Assembly: GCA_937951615.1 (NCBI GenBank)
Contig: CALFBH010000075.1
Location: 62,001-126,000 of the forward strand
Length of the DNA stretch: 64,000 nucleotides
Reading direction: 5' to 3'
DNA from: an uncultured Saprospiraceae bacterium
GTDB lineage: Bacteria > Bacteroidota > Bacteroidia > Chitinophagales > Saprospiraceae
In this document: piece by piece, positions 1 through 9,141 of the stretch
Layout of the letters: each line of letters opens with the position of its first letter
How positions within the stretch are numbered: the first letter of the stretch is position 1
Translations under genes and position numbers: made by a program
The notes under the pieces: generated by a model
What the model was told of the DNA's origin: nothing
Databases searched by the model: none
The model's input: only the letters and a program-made list of their open reading frames with translations

Positions 1-217
1 TGATTGCTATGATAGCTGTTTGTGTAAACTCATATACTCCACCTTTCAATAAACACTCTAAGCATGAAGTATTTTTGTCATTGTTTACCAGCCAGTTAGC
101 GAGTTTGAACGAATGTAAATCCATCGCTCCTGATTTTGGAATACCGAATTTCCGAAATCCAATTCTGCCGCCATCTTGAATGGTGCTGTGTATGCCGTTT
201 TTGAGAACTTTTAGCAT
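1..217 (-). CDS. pxpC: Biotin-dependent carboxyltransferase / 5-oxoprolinase subunit PxpC (KipA), N-terminal part
   Basis: Not in the ORF track because it runs off the left edge. Reading the minus strand from the ATG at 217 gives about 72 residues starting MLKVLKNGIHSTIQDGGR, followed by RKFGIPKSGAMD and LANWLVNN. This is the usual opening of the PxpC/KipA family (allophanate hydrolase subunit 2-like), which works with PxpA and PxpB to open 5-oxoproline to glutamate in the cytoplasm. The start is well placed, with no good upstream in-frame alternative outside the neighbouring repeat. Only the N-terminus is visible, so catalytic parts cannot be checked and other members of the allophanate-hydrolase superfamily remain possible. 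The partner genes would lie outside the window. Confidence 0.8.
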   Translation of the reverse strand, partial: MLKVLKNGIHSTIQDGGRIGFRKFGIPKSGAMDLHSFKLANWLVNNDKNTSCLECLLKGGVYEFTQTAIIAI

Positions 218-224
218 CTGTTTT

Positions 225-289
225 TGTGTTGTCGTGTTGTGGTGTTGATGTGTTGTTGTACTTTGCTGAATAAGACATCAACACCACAA
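225..289. repeat. Family A word-repeat palindrome, degenerate copy
   Basis: The left arm consists of TGTTGTCG, TGTTGTGG and TGTTGATG words. The right arm reads GACATCAACACCACAAG, its approximate reverse complement. The centre (ACTTTGCTGAATAAG) is a decayed form of the TTTTGCNNNGCAAAA core found in the better copies at 10045, 10565 and 15451. It sits just upstream of the pxpC start. The 63-residue ORF over it is an artefact of the repeat. Confidence 0.7.
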
Positions 290-336
290 GCTGACTGTAT
301 ATGTTTTTTCTTCTTTTTAGGTGGAAACGAAAATAC

Positions 337-484
337 GGTAGTGTTCGACTAAAGTATGATTGAGTAAACTCCGTTGTCGTCAGACGAATTCGCTTAGAAA
401 TACGGCATATCTAAAGGGATAAATTACCAATTTTCATAAAATCCTTCGTCTGCCGACTATTCCATACTTTAATCGAACACCCTT
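337..484. mobile_element. MITE-like inverted-repeat element, about 148 bp, non-coding
   Basis: GTGTTCGACTAAAGTATG at 341-358 is matched by CATACTTTAATCGAACAC at 463-480, an 18-bp inverted repeat with one mismatch. A second nested inverted pair (GTCGTCAGACGAA at 377-389 and TTCGTCTGCCGAC at 445-457, one mismatch) lies inside. The 8-mer GAAAATAC occurs on both sides, at 329-336 and 485-492, and could be a target-site duplication. There is no transposase reading frame, so it would be non-autonomous. An alternative is a long hairpin acting as a terminator for the leftward subtilase gene, whose stop lies 20 bp away. Confidence 0.5.
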
Positions 485-503
485 GAAAATACCCTCCCGT
501 ACA

Positions 504-3500
504 TTAATTATTTCCACAAGCTTCAATTTCTGCTGAAAACTCGGCATTGGGCTCGACCGAAAACCCTGAGTCCAATATAATGATTTGTCCAGCTTTAAAA
601 CTGGTCGTATTGCTGGAAGGTACTGTTCCGTCTGAATTAATGCTAATGCCAGCCTGATAATTTCCAGTAAGTATATTTGCAGCATCGAGTGTCGTAGGGC
701 AAACAGAGCCACTGCAATCTACTAAGTTACCATTTTGATCGTAAACGGGAAGGTATTGCCCTTCTATTTCAAAAGGGATAATAATTGCGGTGTTCATAGC
801 ATCGCTGACTGTTACGGAATATAAACCAGCGCTAAGGTCGCTTATACTCTGTGTTGTTTCGCCAGTACTCCACGTGTAGGAATAAGGAGGAGTTCCATTA
901 GCAACATCAAGAAGCCCACTGCCGAGTGTTCCGCAGCCTTCATTTGCAACAGATACTGTTGCAGAAAGTGCATTTCCAAATATCCCCTGATCTGTCCAAA
1001 GTCCATAAATGGATGTACCATTTGCTTGTTCGCTCACTTCATCGGCAGTCATTCTTGTACCATTGCTTAAACTAACCGTGAAGGGATCTCCATTGGGTAA
1101 ATCATTAGCAATCACAATAGTTTCGAAGGCTACAACAGGCCCAATACATAACCTATTGGTTCGATCTGTACGGGTAAGTCCAAACTCCAGCGTATTGTTT
1201 TCCTGGTCATATACATCAATATATTGCTGCGGTTGGAGAGAAGAACCTGATATATTTACACTGGCACTCTGAATCGGTAAATCTCCAAAATTGATAGAAC
1301 AAGATATGCCGTGGGCTGTTGCGGGGGCACCGTCAGACTCTAGGTACACATTATAGCTGAGTAGTGTTGTGGTGTCAGTCAGATTGGTTTGTCCTGTAAA
1401 TTCCATTTTCAATTCAGTTGTCCCAAGAATGGCATTGGGGAGACCGAGGGTATGGGTATTATTATAATTGTCGATTAAGACTTGCAAATCCTGTACTTCT
1501 ACGATTCCATTGCCATCGCCATCTTGATATTTACCATTTATACCCGCCAGAGATTGCGACCAGTTTGGGCAATCTTGTCCTTGCCAATTGGTTGTGGCAT
1601 TAGGGCGGCTTGCTCCTGTATTATTTTCGGCTAAACCCCAATATAAAACATCGTGATAATTGGCAATTCCATCATTATTGAAGTCGCCAGGCCAGACGAG
1701 GTCGGTGCAGGAGCCTGAACCTGCATTACAAAAACTTTCCCATGCAGCTTCGAAATTATTTCCATCACTAATCGAAGCATTATTATTAGAGACGGTCTCC
1801 AACTGGAAACAGAGGCTTATTAAATTGGCGTCATAACAACCAGAGAGTTGATTATTATGTAAATAAAGGGTTTCGAGTGTTGTTAGATTTCCTAGTTCAG
1901 GCGGAATATTGCTGGAAAGCTGATTGTTTTGTAATTGTAAATCAAGAATGCTTGTCAAATTTCCCAGTTCAGGTGGGATGTTACCTGTCAATAGATTACC
2001 ATCTACATCCAGTTGGGTCAGGTTGCTCAGTACACCAAATTCAGGCGGGATATTGCCAGTGAACTGGTTATCATAGAGTCGCATTTTTACAAGATTCGGG
2101 CAATTGCTGAACTCGACTGGAAGATTTCCGGTGAGTTGATTATCTCCAAAATTTATATACCGCAAATCACAATTTCCCAACTCTGGCGGAATGTTTCCAG
2201 TGAGTTGATTCTTGTTTATGTATAAATTTCTGAGGACGCTAATATTGCTCAATTCTGCAGGAATCGTACCAGTCAATTGATTATAACCCAAGTATAATTG
2301 GAGTAAATTACTAAGATTACTTAATTCAACAGGAATCGTGCCTGTGAGTTGGTTTTCCGATAAGTACAATACTGTTAAATTAGTCATGTTACCCAATTCA
2401 ACAGGAATATTTCCTGTCAGGCTATTGTCTGTCAGATATAGGACTTCTAGGCTACTTAGGTTGCTGAGTTCGGGTGGAATATTCCCGGTTATATTTCTAC
2501 TGCTTAGGTCAAGTTCATTTAGGCAGCCATTTCCATCTAAGGTCACTCCCATCCAGGTATCCATAGGCTGACTCAGATCCCAGGGATTTGTCCAGGTAGC
2601 ACCATTATTGGTGAGGTAAAAAGTGGACAAGGTAAGAGAGTCTAGTTGCCGACAGCTTAGTGTAGAACAATCGCCTGCACCGCTACTACAGAAGTCTTCC
2701 CAGGGCGTATAAAAATTATTGCCATCGCTGATATAGCTATTGGTATTGGAATTAGCATTGAGTTGATTACACAAAGCAGTTAATGAGGGCGGATAGCACC
2801 CACTCAATTGGTTGTCTTTTAATATCAAAGCATCTAGATTACTCAAATTACCTAACTCGGCTGGAAGAGTACCACTTAACAGGTTATTTACTAAAAAGAG
2901 CGAGACTAAATTACTTAAATTTCCCAATTCTGGCGGGATATTGCCCTCCAAAAAATTATTGCTACACCGGAGGTATTCTAAATTTGATAAACCACCTAAT
3001 TCTGGCGGAATATTTCCAGACAAGTTATTTCCAGACAATACCAGTGAAACCAAGTTGCTAAGGTTGCTGAGTTCTGGCGGAATATTTCCAGACAAGTTAT
3101 TTCCAGATAATATCAGTGAAGCCAAGTTGCTAAGGTTGCTGAGTTCCGGCGGAATATTTCCAGACAGGTAATTATTACTTATATTAATGTATGTCAAATT
3201 ACTGAGCTGACCCATTTCGGGTGGGATACTACCACTTAGGCAATTTTCATTTATATCGAAATAAGTCAGACTTTCTAGGTTGCCCATTTCTGAGGGGAGT
3301 TCTCCACAGATATTTAATTCAGATAGATTTAAGGTCGTAACACAATTATTCTGATTGAGACCTACCCCATACCAAGTGTCAATAGGCTGGTCTAAATTCC
3401 AAACTAGCGACGAGTTGGGAACATCTGCGGAATAGTAAAAAGCCACCAAGGCTAGCGAATCAATTTGGCGACAGGTAATATTGGCGCAATCTGCATTAGG

Positions 3501-5669
3501 CGTGTTGCAAAAATATTCCCAGGGAACATCAAAATTATTGCCATCGCTGATACCTGCATTATTATTATAAGTGGCGAATAACTGGTTGCACAAACCTGAT
3601 AAATTTGCATCATAACAACCACTGAGTTGATTATTATGAACAATGATGTTTCTCAAACTGGGAATATTACCTAATGTGCTGGGAATACTTCCCGTCAGTT
3701 GATTGTCGGAAACCCACAAAGTGGTCAGGAGATTCATATTGCCAAGTTCGGGAGGAATATCACCTGTTAATTGATTGTTATGAAGGCCCACAGTGCCCAA
3801 ATTATCCAGATTACCCATTTCACTCGGGATATTGCCCGTAAACATATTCTCAAACATGTCCAGAACAGATAAGCTGCTCATATTACCTATTTCAGGCGGA
3901 ATACTTCCAGAAAACTGATTGGTACTCAAGTATAAAACCTCCAGATTGACCAGATTTCCTATTTCAGCGGGGACACTACCGCTCAATTGATTGTCATTTA
4001 AAAATAAATAATTCAGATTGATGAGGTTTCCGATAGTTGAAGGGAGGGTGTCGTTTAGCTGATTGTAGTTGAGATTCAGCCATTCTAAATCAGTCAAATT
4101 TCCCAACTCCGGTGGAATGTTTCCTGTTAAGTTATTATTCGCCAAATCAAGATTAAATACTCGGTTATTTCCATTTGTCAATACACCATACCAGGTATTC
4201 ATTGGCTGATTCAGATCCCATGTAAAGAACCAGTCAGCCCCATTAGTTGCATTATAAAAACTAACTAAAGCAATAGAGTCCTGAGAACTAGAAGAAGGCG
4301 GGTCAAAATAAAGCAGTGCTTCATGTAAATTCAATCGCCCATTACTCACACATTTTCCACTAAGTGCGGGAAGGCTTTCTGCGGAATTGAGTACAGCAGA
4401 TTTGATGTCAGTAAAAGATTTATTTGGATAACGTTCCCACAATAGAGCACAAGTTCCGGTAACAAGCGGCACAGCCATGGAAGTGCCATCAATCTGCCCA
4501 TAACTATTATTAGGAAAACAACTGGTGATAGCTGTTCCGGGAGCCGCGATATCGACGGTATTGGCTCCGAAATTGGAAAAGCTAGTTAGTGAATCATTAT
4601 GATTTGTTGCGGTCACAACAATAATATTATCGATATTATATCCAGCAGGATAAACAGGACTGAGACCATTATCGTCTCCGATATTGTCGTATGAGCCATT
4701 GCCAGCGGCGGTCACAAACAGATGTCCGCTATTCTCTGCATTTTGTAAAGTCTGAAAAAGCGCGGTAGAATAGGCGCCGCCGCCCCAACTGTTATTACTT
4801 ATTGGTATGCCCATGTCTACGGCATAAGCAAGTGCTGCTATAGCGCCTGAAGAAGAACCTGTTCCATTATCACCAAGAAATTTGAGTGGAGCTATTTGTA
4901 CATCCCAGGTGACTCCGGCTATACCTATACCATTATTTCCGGCCGCGCCTAATATGCCCGCTACATGAGTACCGTGGAAATTATTACCGTAAGGATTATT
5001 ATCATTATTTTTAAAATCCCAGCCAATGAAGTCATCTATGTAGCCATTACCATCATCATCAACACCATTTTCATCACCTGAATCAAAAACCCAGGCATTG
5101 CCGTTCCATTCCAATACTTTTCCATCTCCATCGGCATCTTCGGCAAGGTTTTGCCAGATATTATCTATCAGGTCTTCGTGTCCCCAGTCTATACCCGTGT
5201 CGATAATGCCTACCACAATAGATGGGCTGCCAGTAGCGATGTCCCATGCTTCAGGAGCGTCTATATCCGCATCGAATGTACCATTGGTCTGCGCGGTGTT
5301 GTGCAGCCCCCATTGATTGCTGGTCATTGGGTCAGCTGGATAAGTTGCATGGGTGGTGTAGATATAATTCGGTTCTACAAACTCAATATCGGGATGGTTT
5401 TTATAAGCGTTTACGAGGTACTGAATATCTGTTTTTGATGAATTTTCATTAATTTTCCATAGTTCAATATTGGTCTGTGGAAAAGTTTTCAAAACAGTTG
5501 CTTTCATCCCGTCTTTAAGGCTATTCTTTTGGTTTGCTGATTTTCCAGCTTTCATTTTTACCAATAGTTGATCGGGGATATAATTTCCGGATTGAGCGAA
5601 AGCCATAGCCGTGAGGAAACAGAGGGCTATAAGCAATATTGCTGATTTTTGGTCACAGGGAATATGCAT
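504..5669 (-). CDS. Secreted subtilisin-family (S8) serine protease with plant-type leucine-rich repeats
   Basis: A 1721-residue exported protein. A signal peptide ends near AMAFA|Q (residue 25), and a short pro-region precedes a peptidase S8 domain at about residues 145-455. The triad is visible: D157 in GIIDTGIDWGHEDL, H232 in HGTHVAG and S397 in DGTSMAVP, with oxyanion N324 in AAGNG. Three blocks of LRRs follow with the consensus NQLTGNIPPELGNLxxL. Each opens with a capping motif (WDLNQPMNTWYGV type) and closes with a cysteine motif ending SDGNNF..W..FC. Next come a dockerin-like stretch (GDFNNDGIANYHDVLYWG), one SprB-like repeat (PPYSYTWSTGETTQSI) and a C-terminal segment resembling the 3-coathanger stack domain. 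The likely role is extracellular proteolysis with LRR-mediated binding to protein or glycan. It stands alone in its transcription unit. The target is unknown. Confidence 0.93.
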   Translation of the reverse strand: MHIPCDQKSAILLIALCFLTAMAFAQSGNYIPDQLLVKMKAGKSANQKNSLKDGMKATVLKTFPQTNIELWKINENSSKTDIQYLVNAYKNHPDIEFVEPNYIYTTHATYPADPMTSNQWGLHNTAQTNGTFDADIDAPEAWDIATGSPSIVVGIIDTGIDWGHEDLIDNIWQNLAEDADGDGKVLEWNGNAWVFDSGDENGVDDDGNGYIDDFIGWDFKNNDNNPYGNNFHGTHVAGILGAAGNNGIGIAGVTWDVQIAPLKFLGDNGTGSSSGAIAALAYAVDMGIPISNNSWGGGAYSTALFQTLQNAENSGHLFVTAAGNGSYDNIGDDNGLSPVYPAGYNIDNIIVVTATNHNDSLTSFSNFGANTVDIAAPGTAITSCFPNNSYGQIDGTSMAVPLVTGTCALLWERYPNKSFTDIKSAVLNSAESLPALSGKCVSNGRLNLHEALLYFDPPSSSSQDSIALVSFYNATNGADWFFTWDLNQPMNTWYGVLTNGNNRVFNLDLANNNLTGNIPPELGNLTDLEWLNLNYNQLNDTLPSTIGNLINLNYLFLNDNQLSGSVPAEIGNLVNLEVLYLSTNQFSGSIPPEIGNMSSLSVLDMFENMFTGNIPSEMGNLDNLGTVGLHNNQLTGDIPPELGNMNLLTTLWVSDNQLTGSIPSTLGNIPSLRNIIVHNNQLSGCYDANLSGLCNQLFATYNNNAGISDGNNFDVPWEYFCNTPNADCANITCRQIDSLALVAFYYSADVPNSSLVWNLDQPIDTWYGVGLNQNNCVTTLNLSELNICGELPSEMGNLESLTYFDINENCLSGSIPPEMGQLSNLTYINISNNYLSGNIPPELSNLSNLASLILSGNNLSGNIPPELSNLSNLVSLVLSGNNLSGNIPPELGGLSNLEYLRCSNNFLEGNIPPELGNLSNLVSLFLVNNLLSGTLPAELGNLSNLDALILKDNQLSGCYPPSLTALCNQLNANSNTNSYISDGNNFYTPWEDFCSSGAGDCSTLSCRQLDSLTLSTFYLTNNGATWTNPWDLSQPMDTWMGVTLDGNGCLNELDLSSRNITGNIPPELSNLSSLEVLYLTDNSLTGNIPVELGNMTNLTVLYLSENQLTGTIPVELSNLSNLLQLYLGYNQLTGTIPAELSNISVLRNLYINKNQLTGNIPPELGNCDLRYINFGDNQLTGNLPVEFSNCPNLVKMRLYDNQFTGNIPPEFGVLSNLTQLDVDGNLLTGNIPPELGNLTSILDLQLQNNQLSSNIPPELGNLTTLETLYLHNNQLSGCYDANLISLCFQLETVSNNNASISDGNNFEAAWESFCNAGSGSCTDLVWPGDFNNDGIANYHDVLYWGLAENNTGASRPNATTNWQGQDCPNWSQSLAGINGKYQDGDGNGIVEVQDLQVLIDNYNNTHTLGLPNAILGTTELKMEFTGQTNLTDTTTLLSYNVYLESDGAPATAHGISCSINFGDLPIQSASVNISGSSLQPQQYIDVYDQENNTLEFGLTRTDRTNRLCIGPVVAFETIVIANDLPNGDPFTVSLSNGTRMTADEVSEQANGTSIYGLWTDQGIFGNALSATVSVANEGCGTLGSGLLDVANGTPPYSYTWSTGETTQSISDLSAGLYSVTVSDAMNTAIIIPFEIEGQYLPVYDQNGNLVDCSGSVCPTTLDAANILTGNYQAGISINSDGTVPSSNTTSFKAGQIIILDSGFSVEPNAEFSAEIEACGNN
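3001..3167. repeat. 72-bp tandem LRR-unit repeats inside the subtilase gene
   Basis: The motif TCTGGCGGAATATTTCCAGA begins at 3001 and 3073, and a close variant (TCCGGCGG...) at 3145, giving an exact 72-bp period, or 24 codons. The intervening DNA is almost identical between copies, while other LRR units in the gene have diverged. This points to recent unit duplication by slippage or recombination. Confidence 0.8.
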
Positions 5670-6076
5670 GGTTTATCATTTTGCAGGATATAGAAAAATG
5701 ATTACCTTACGTAAATAAACTTTGCTATATCCTAATTGTAAAATCGCCAGATTTTTTTGTTGAAATGGAGCATTTGTGAACGGCAATAAATGTTTAATTA
5801 TTTTGAAATATCAATATTTTCCAATGCTAAAAAAGGGCCTTGCAACGTTAAAGTTGCAAGGCGTCGGCGATTTTATCAATTGGAAATTGATAAACAATCT
5901 TGGGTGTCTTTAGTAGAGTATAATTAAACTATAATAATCATTGTCCTGTCGTCTTGTTTTTATAGGATAAAACAAATTTACAATGAAATTTTTATATTTT
6001 TTTACACTAATTTGAGGTTGAATACGATGTGTTATTTTATATTGTATTTAATACGTGTTGGTTTTTAGAGCATTAT
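5670..6076. other. Divergent intergenic region with two consecutive hairpins
   Basis: No gene was found between the divergent subtilase and the rightward helical protein. Two strong stem-loops lie in tandem. GCCTTGCAAC / GTTGCAAGGC (5837-5862) has a 6-base loop and TTTATCAATT / AATTGATAAA (5872-5894) has a 3-base loop. Neither has a clean T tract, so they are not ordinary terminators, and terminators are not expected between divergent genes. They could be an operator, a 5' UTR structure or a small RNA. The flanks are very AT-rich. Confidence 0.5.
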
Positions 6077-7561
6077 ATGAATTTGAAAGCAAATAAAACT
6101 GAAAAAAAAAGGCCTTTTCTTCTGATAGAATTGATTCAGACCTTTACAGAGCAGGAAATAGAAGGTTTTGTACATTTTGTAGCTTGTCAACATTTCAATA
6201 CAGACCAGTATGCGTTAAGACTGATTAGGATGTTGCGGGAAAAAATTTGGAACAGGAAAGACTTTGACAAGTCGATGCAGTATCTGGCTTATCAAGAAAC
6301 CTTTTCAGACCGTCCTATTGCCCAAAAAGAATTAGGTAAACCGGAAAGAGGTTTGCTGAATGCTAAAATGAGCCTATTAATTCGGCTGGCAGAAACATTT
6401 TTGTCGATAGAAAGTATGCATAAAAAACCGGAGACCAAGAGCGAATTATTATATTCAGCATTGCTTGAACGAGGACAATATTGGTTATTCAACCGAAATA
6501 TAAAAAAAGATAAGAAACGACTTGAAGACATAGCAGAAAAAGATATTAATTATCACAATTATCACTGGAAAATAGAAGAGCAGGTTTTAGATTATTTGCA
6601 TCAAAAGGGACAACTGGTTAATACGGATAATTTGGCCGATTTGAATTACCATCTTGACGTTTTTTATATGCAAAGGAAGTATAGCTTATACTTCACTGCC
6701 TTGTCACTGGCTATTTCTTCAAGTAAAAAATCCTATGATCACGCTGAAATGAAAGCTGTTTTTAAGTTGGCAGAATTACCGAATTACTCAAGGCATCCCT
6801 TTATTAGAGTTCATGAAGCCATTAGGCTCATGATGGAAACGCACTCAGACGATGCTTACACGCATTTATTGGAGACGCTGCACGAACACGAAGCAGCTCT
6901 GTCGCAGAAAGACCTAAGCGGTGCTTACATGATGGCAACTGTTTTTTGTGTAAGAGAAGTGATTAGAGGAAGTGAAGCGTATAATTGGAGATTATTTGAA
7001 TTGTATCAAACTATGCACAGAAAAGACCTGCTTCGTGAGAATGGTTTTATTGATACCAGAAATATAAAAAATGTAGTTACGGCAAGCTGTAGGGCAAATG
7101 AATTTGATTGGGCGGCAGAAGTTATTGAACATTATCGCAGCTCTATACAAAAGCCCATTCGAAACAGTGTATGTCATTTCAATTTTGGCTTGATTGCCTT
7201 CTACCAAAAAGACTATAAGGAAGCGATTCGGCATTTTATTCGTGTGGACAAAGTGAATCTGGTTTATGATGTAAATTGCAGAATCATGTTACTGAAGTCG
7301 CATTATGAAACCGATAAAGAGTATGATGAGCGTACCATGCAGATATTCCGATCAGCAGGCAAATATATTGTGGAAAACAAATCCTTGCCTTCGGCACATA
7401 GAAAAGCCTATAAAAATTTCATTCAGGCATTGATTAATCTTTATCGGGTTCGGCATCAGGCCACCAAAATCACGCTAGAACGAGTAAAGGAAAAACTAGA
7501 AAAATTCGAGGTTTTCACGGATAAACAATGGTTAATGGAGAAGATTGGCGAACTAGAATAA
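6077..7561 (+). CDS. Helical-repeat (TPR-like) cytoplasmic protein of unknown function
   Basis: About 494 residues from the ATG at 6077. The track starts earlier at a GTG (6029), but those 16 residues are hydrophobic and poorly supported. I do not recognise a named family. The protein is almost all alpha-helical, charged, and lacks a signal peptide or membrane segment. Its second half has TPR-like helix pairs with aromatic and alanine positions (VCHFNFGLIAFYQKDYKEAI). The end is basic and helical. It converges on the nonulosonate operon with only 19 bp between the stops. A scaffold role is possible from fold alone, but no function can be assigned. Confidence 0.75.
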   Translation: MNLKANKTEKKRPFLLIELIQTFTEQEIEGFVHFVACQHFNTDQYALRLIRMLREKIWNRKDFDKSMQYLAYQETFSDRPIAQKELGKPERGLLNAKMSLLIRLAETFLSIESMHKKPETKSELLYSALLERGQYWLFNRNIKKDKKRLEDIAEKDINYHNYHWKIEEQVLDYLHQKGQLVNTDNLADLNYHLDVFYMQRKYSLYFTALSLAISSSKKSYDHAEMKAVFKLAELPNYSRHPFIRVHEAIRLMMETHSDDAYTHLLETLHEHEAALSQKDLSGAYMMATVFCVREVIRGSEAYNWRLFELYQTMHRKDLLRENGFIDTRNIKNVVTASCRANEFDWAAEVIEHYRSSIQKPIRNSVCHFNFGLIAFYQKDYKEAIRHFIRVDKVNLVYDVNCRIMLLKSHYETDKEYDERTMQIFRSAGKYIVENKSLPSAHRKAYKNFIQALINLYRVRHQATKITLERVKEKLEKFEVFTDKQWLMEKIGELE

Positions 7562-7580
7562 AAAGAATACCGAATATTCC

Positions 7581-9041
7581 TCAACCTTCCAGTAATTCCC
7601 GAACCTTAAATAAACTTTTCAATGCTCTGCAAACCTCCATTTGTTGCTCTGTGCTCAGCCCCACAGAAGAAGGCAAACTAAAACCCTGACGGGAAATATA
7701 TTCCGTATTCGGATATTCGCCGGAAGCATACTCTACATAAGGTGGCATGACGTGTAAAGGATAAAAAACAGGACGTGCCTCAATGCCATTTTGCAAGAGC
7801 TTTTTAATAATATCATCCCGATTCAAATCCGTTTTCTGCTCATTCACCAGCAAAGTATAAAGCCAGTACGTATTGCGAACATCAGGAGACTGTGGTGGCA
7901 AAGTCAGCTCTTCCACATCAGTGAGCCATTCATTATAACGCACTCCGATTTGGCATTTTTTATGTAAAATTTCATCAATTCGCTCCATCTGTGCCACGCC
8001 GATAGCCGCCTGCAAATTGGTCATTCTATAATTAAAACCAACATAGTCGTGCCAGTATTTTCGCTGCTTCGACATGCCGTGATCGCGCAAAATAGCTGCT
8101 TTTTCATAATGTGCCTTGTCTTTGAAAAAGATCATCCCACCTTCGCCAGTCGTCACTGTTTTGTTTCCAAAAAAGCTGAACGTCGCAGCATCGCCAAAAG
8201 TAGCCATCAGTTGTCCATTGAGCGTCGTACCCAAACCTTCCGCATTATCTTCTACGACCAATAAATTATGCTCGCGGGCAATCGCCTCTATCGCAGGCAT
8301 ATCACAAGGAAAACCATATAAATGAACCGGCATAATCGCTTTAGTGCGTGGCGTAATCGCAGCACTTATTTTTTCTGGTGAAATTGCCCAGGTATCCGCT
8401 TCTACATCTACGATAACAGGCCTTGCTCCAGTGTAGATAATCGAATTGATAGAGGCAGCAAAAGTCAGGTTCGGCACAATCACTTCATCGCCTTCACCAA
8501 TTCCTAATGCATCCAAGGCAAGGTGCAAAGCCACCGTCCCATTACTCACGGCCAGCGCATACTCCACACCATGAAACTCTGCCATCATCCGCTCAAAATC
8601 CCGCACAAACCGCCCTTGCGAAGAAATCCAATTGGTCCGCACACATTCACTGACATAAGCGAGTTCATTACCACCAAGCAAAGGCTCCATAATCGGGATA
8701 CGATGGAGGCGGGTACGCGAAGCATAATCAACAACTTTTCCTGCTTCGTCCATCAAGGGAATATGTCGTATTCGGTCGGACAAGAGGAGATTGATTTGTT
8801 CTGGAGAAGCCGTTACATGCAGGCTGGTAAAACGGGTTTGCATCACCTCTACAACGGGGCTTTCCAGCGTCTTTCCAGCATTGATAAATGCCCGTCGAAT
8901 ATCCCCATCCGTCAGCACCCCAACAAGCTGCTGGTCAGCATCCACAACAAAGCCTGTACCCTGAGCATTAGCATCAATAATAGCCAGTGCATCGCGGATA
9001 TTTCCCGTATCAGGGATAAGCATTTCCTGTATTTTTGACAT
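7581..9041 (-). CDS. CBS-domain / DegT-DnrJ-EryC1-StrS aminotransferase fusion
   Basis: 486 residues. Residues 1-115 form a CBS pair (GVLTDGDIRRAF, RIRHIPLMDEAGKVVD) like the one usually joined to the sugar nucleotidyltransferase of legionaminate pathways (PtmE type). From about residue 118 the protein is a PLP-dependent sugar aminotransferase of the DegT family. It has NWISSQGRFVRDFE, SNGTVALHLAL, D265 in VVEDNAEGLG and the Schiff-base K294 in FSFFGNKTVTTGEGG. It probably aminates a keto-sugar nucleotide on the way to a bacillosamine- or nonulosonate-type precursor. It is the last gene of the leftward neuB operon. The CBS pair may sense a nucleotide. The exact substrate cannot be read from sequence. 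Confidence 0.9.
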   Translation of the reverse strand: MSKIQEMLIPDTGNIRDALAIIDANAQGTGFVVDADQQLVGVLTDGDIRRAFINAGKTLESPVVEVMQTRFTSLHVTASPEQINLLLSDRIRHIPLMDEAGKVVDYASRTRLHRIPIMEPLLGGNELAYVSECVRTNWISSQGRFVRDFERMMAEFHGVEYALAVSNGTVALHLALDALGIGEGDEVIVPNLTFAASINSIIYTGARPVIVDVEADTWAISPEKISAAITPRTKAIMPVHLYGFPCDMPAIEAIAREHNLLVVEDNAEGLGTTLNGQLMATFGDAATFSFFGNKTVTTGEGGMIFFKDKAHYEKAAILRDHGMSKQRKYWHDYVGFNYRMTNLQAAIGVAQMERIDEILHKKCQIGVRYNEWLTDVEELTLPPQSPDVRNTYWLYTLLVNEQKTDLNRDDIIKKLLQNGIEARPVFYPLHVMPPYVEYASGEYPNTEYISRQGFSLPSSVGLSTEQQMEVCRALKSLFKVRELLEG

Positions 9042-9067
9042 ATTCTCTCTGTTTTATGTAAAAAAGT

Positions 9068-9141
9068 ATCTCTCCTCTCTCAGCGAAGCGGTCTCTCCTC
9101 TCTCAGCCGAAGGCGGTCTCTCCTCTCTCCTCTCTCTTCTT
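9068..9141. repeat. Family F repeat (CTCTCAGCCGAAGGCGGTCTCTCC), two direct copies
   Basis: Two tandem units, CTCTCAGCGAAGCGGTCTCTCC and CTCTCAGCCGAAGGCGGTCTCTCC, are surrounded by TCTCC runs. The TGA stop of the upstream isomerase gene (9103-9105) lies inside the element, so the last residues of that protein are templated by it. Other copies lie at 38531 and 43428-43612. Confidence 0.7.

Noticed and set aside
1877-3171. Plus-strand ORFs of 61-119 residues inside the subtilase gene
   Set aside because: They follow the LRR period and disappear outside it. They are frame shadows of the repeats.
504-5669. Type A T9SS sorting domain at the end of the subtilase
   Set aside because: The C-terminus has no FPNP...KLVV-like pattern. 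It resembles the 3-coathanger stack instead, so T9SS export is possible but not shown.
8523-9038. 171-residue plus-strand ORF over the aminotransferase gene
   Set aside because: It overlaps the CBS-aminotransferase, which has full domain support. The ORF has no recognisable domain.
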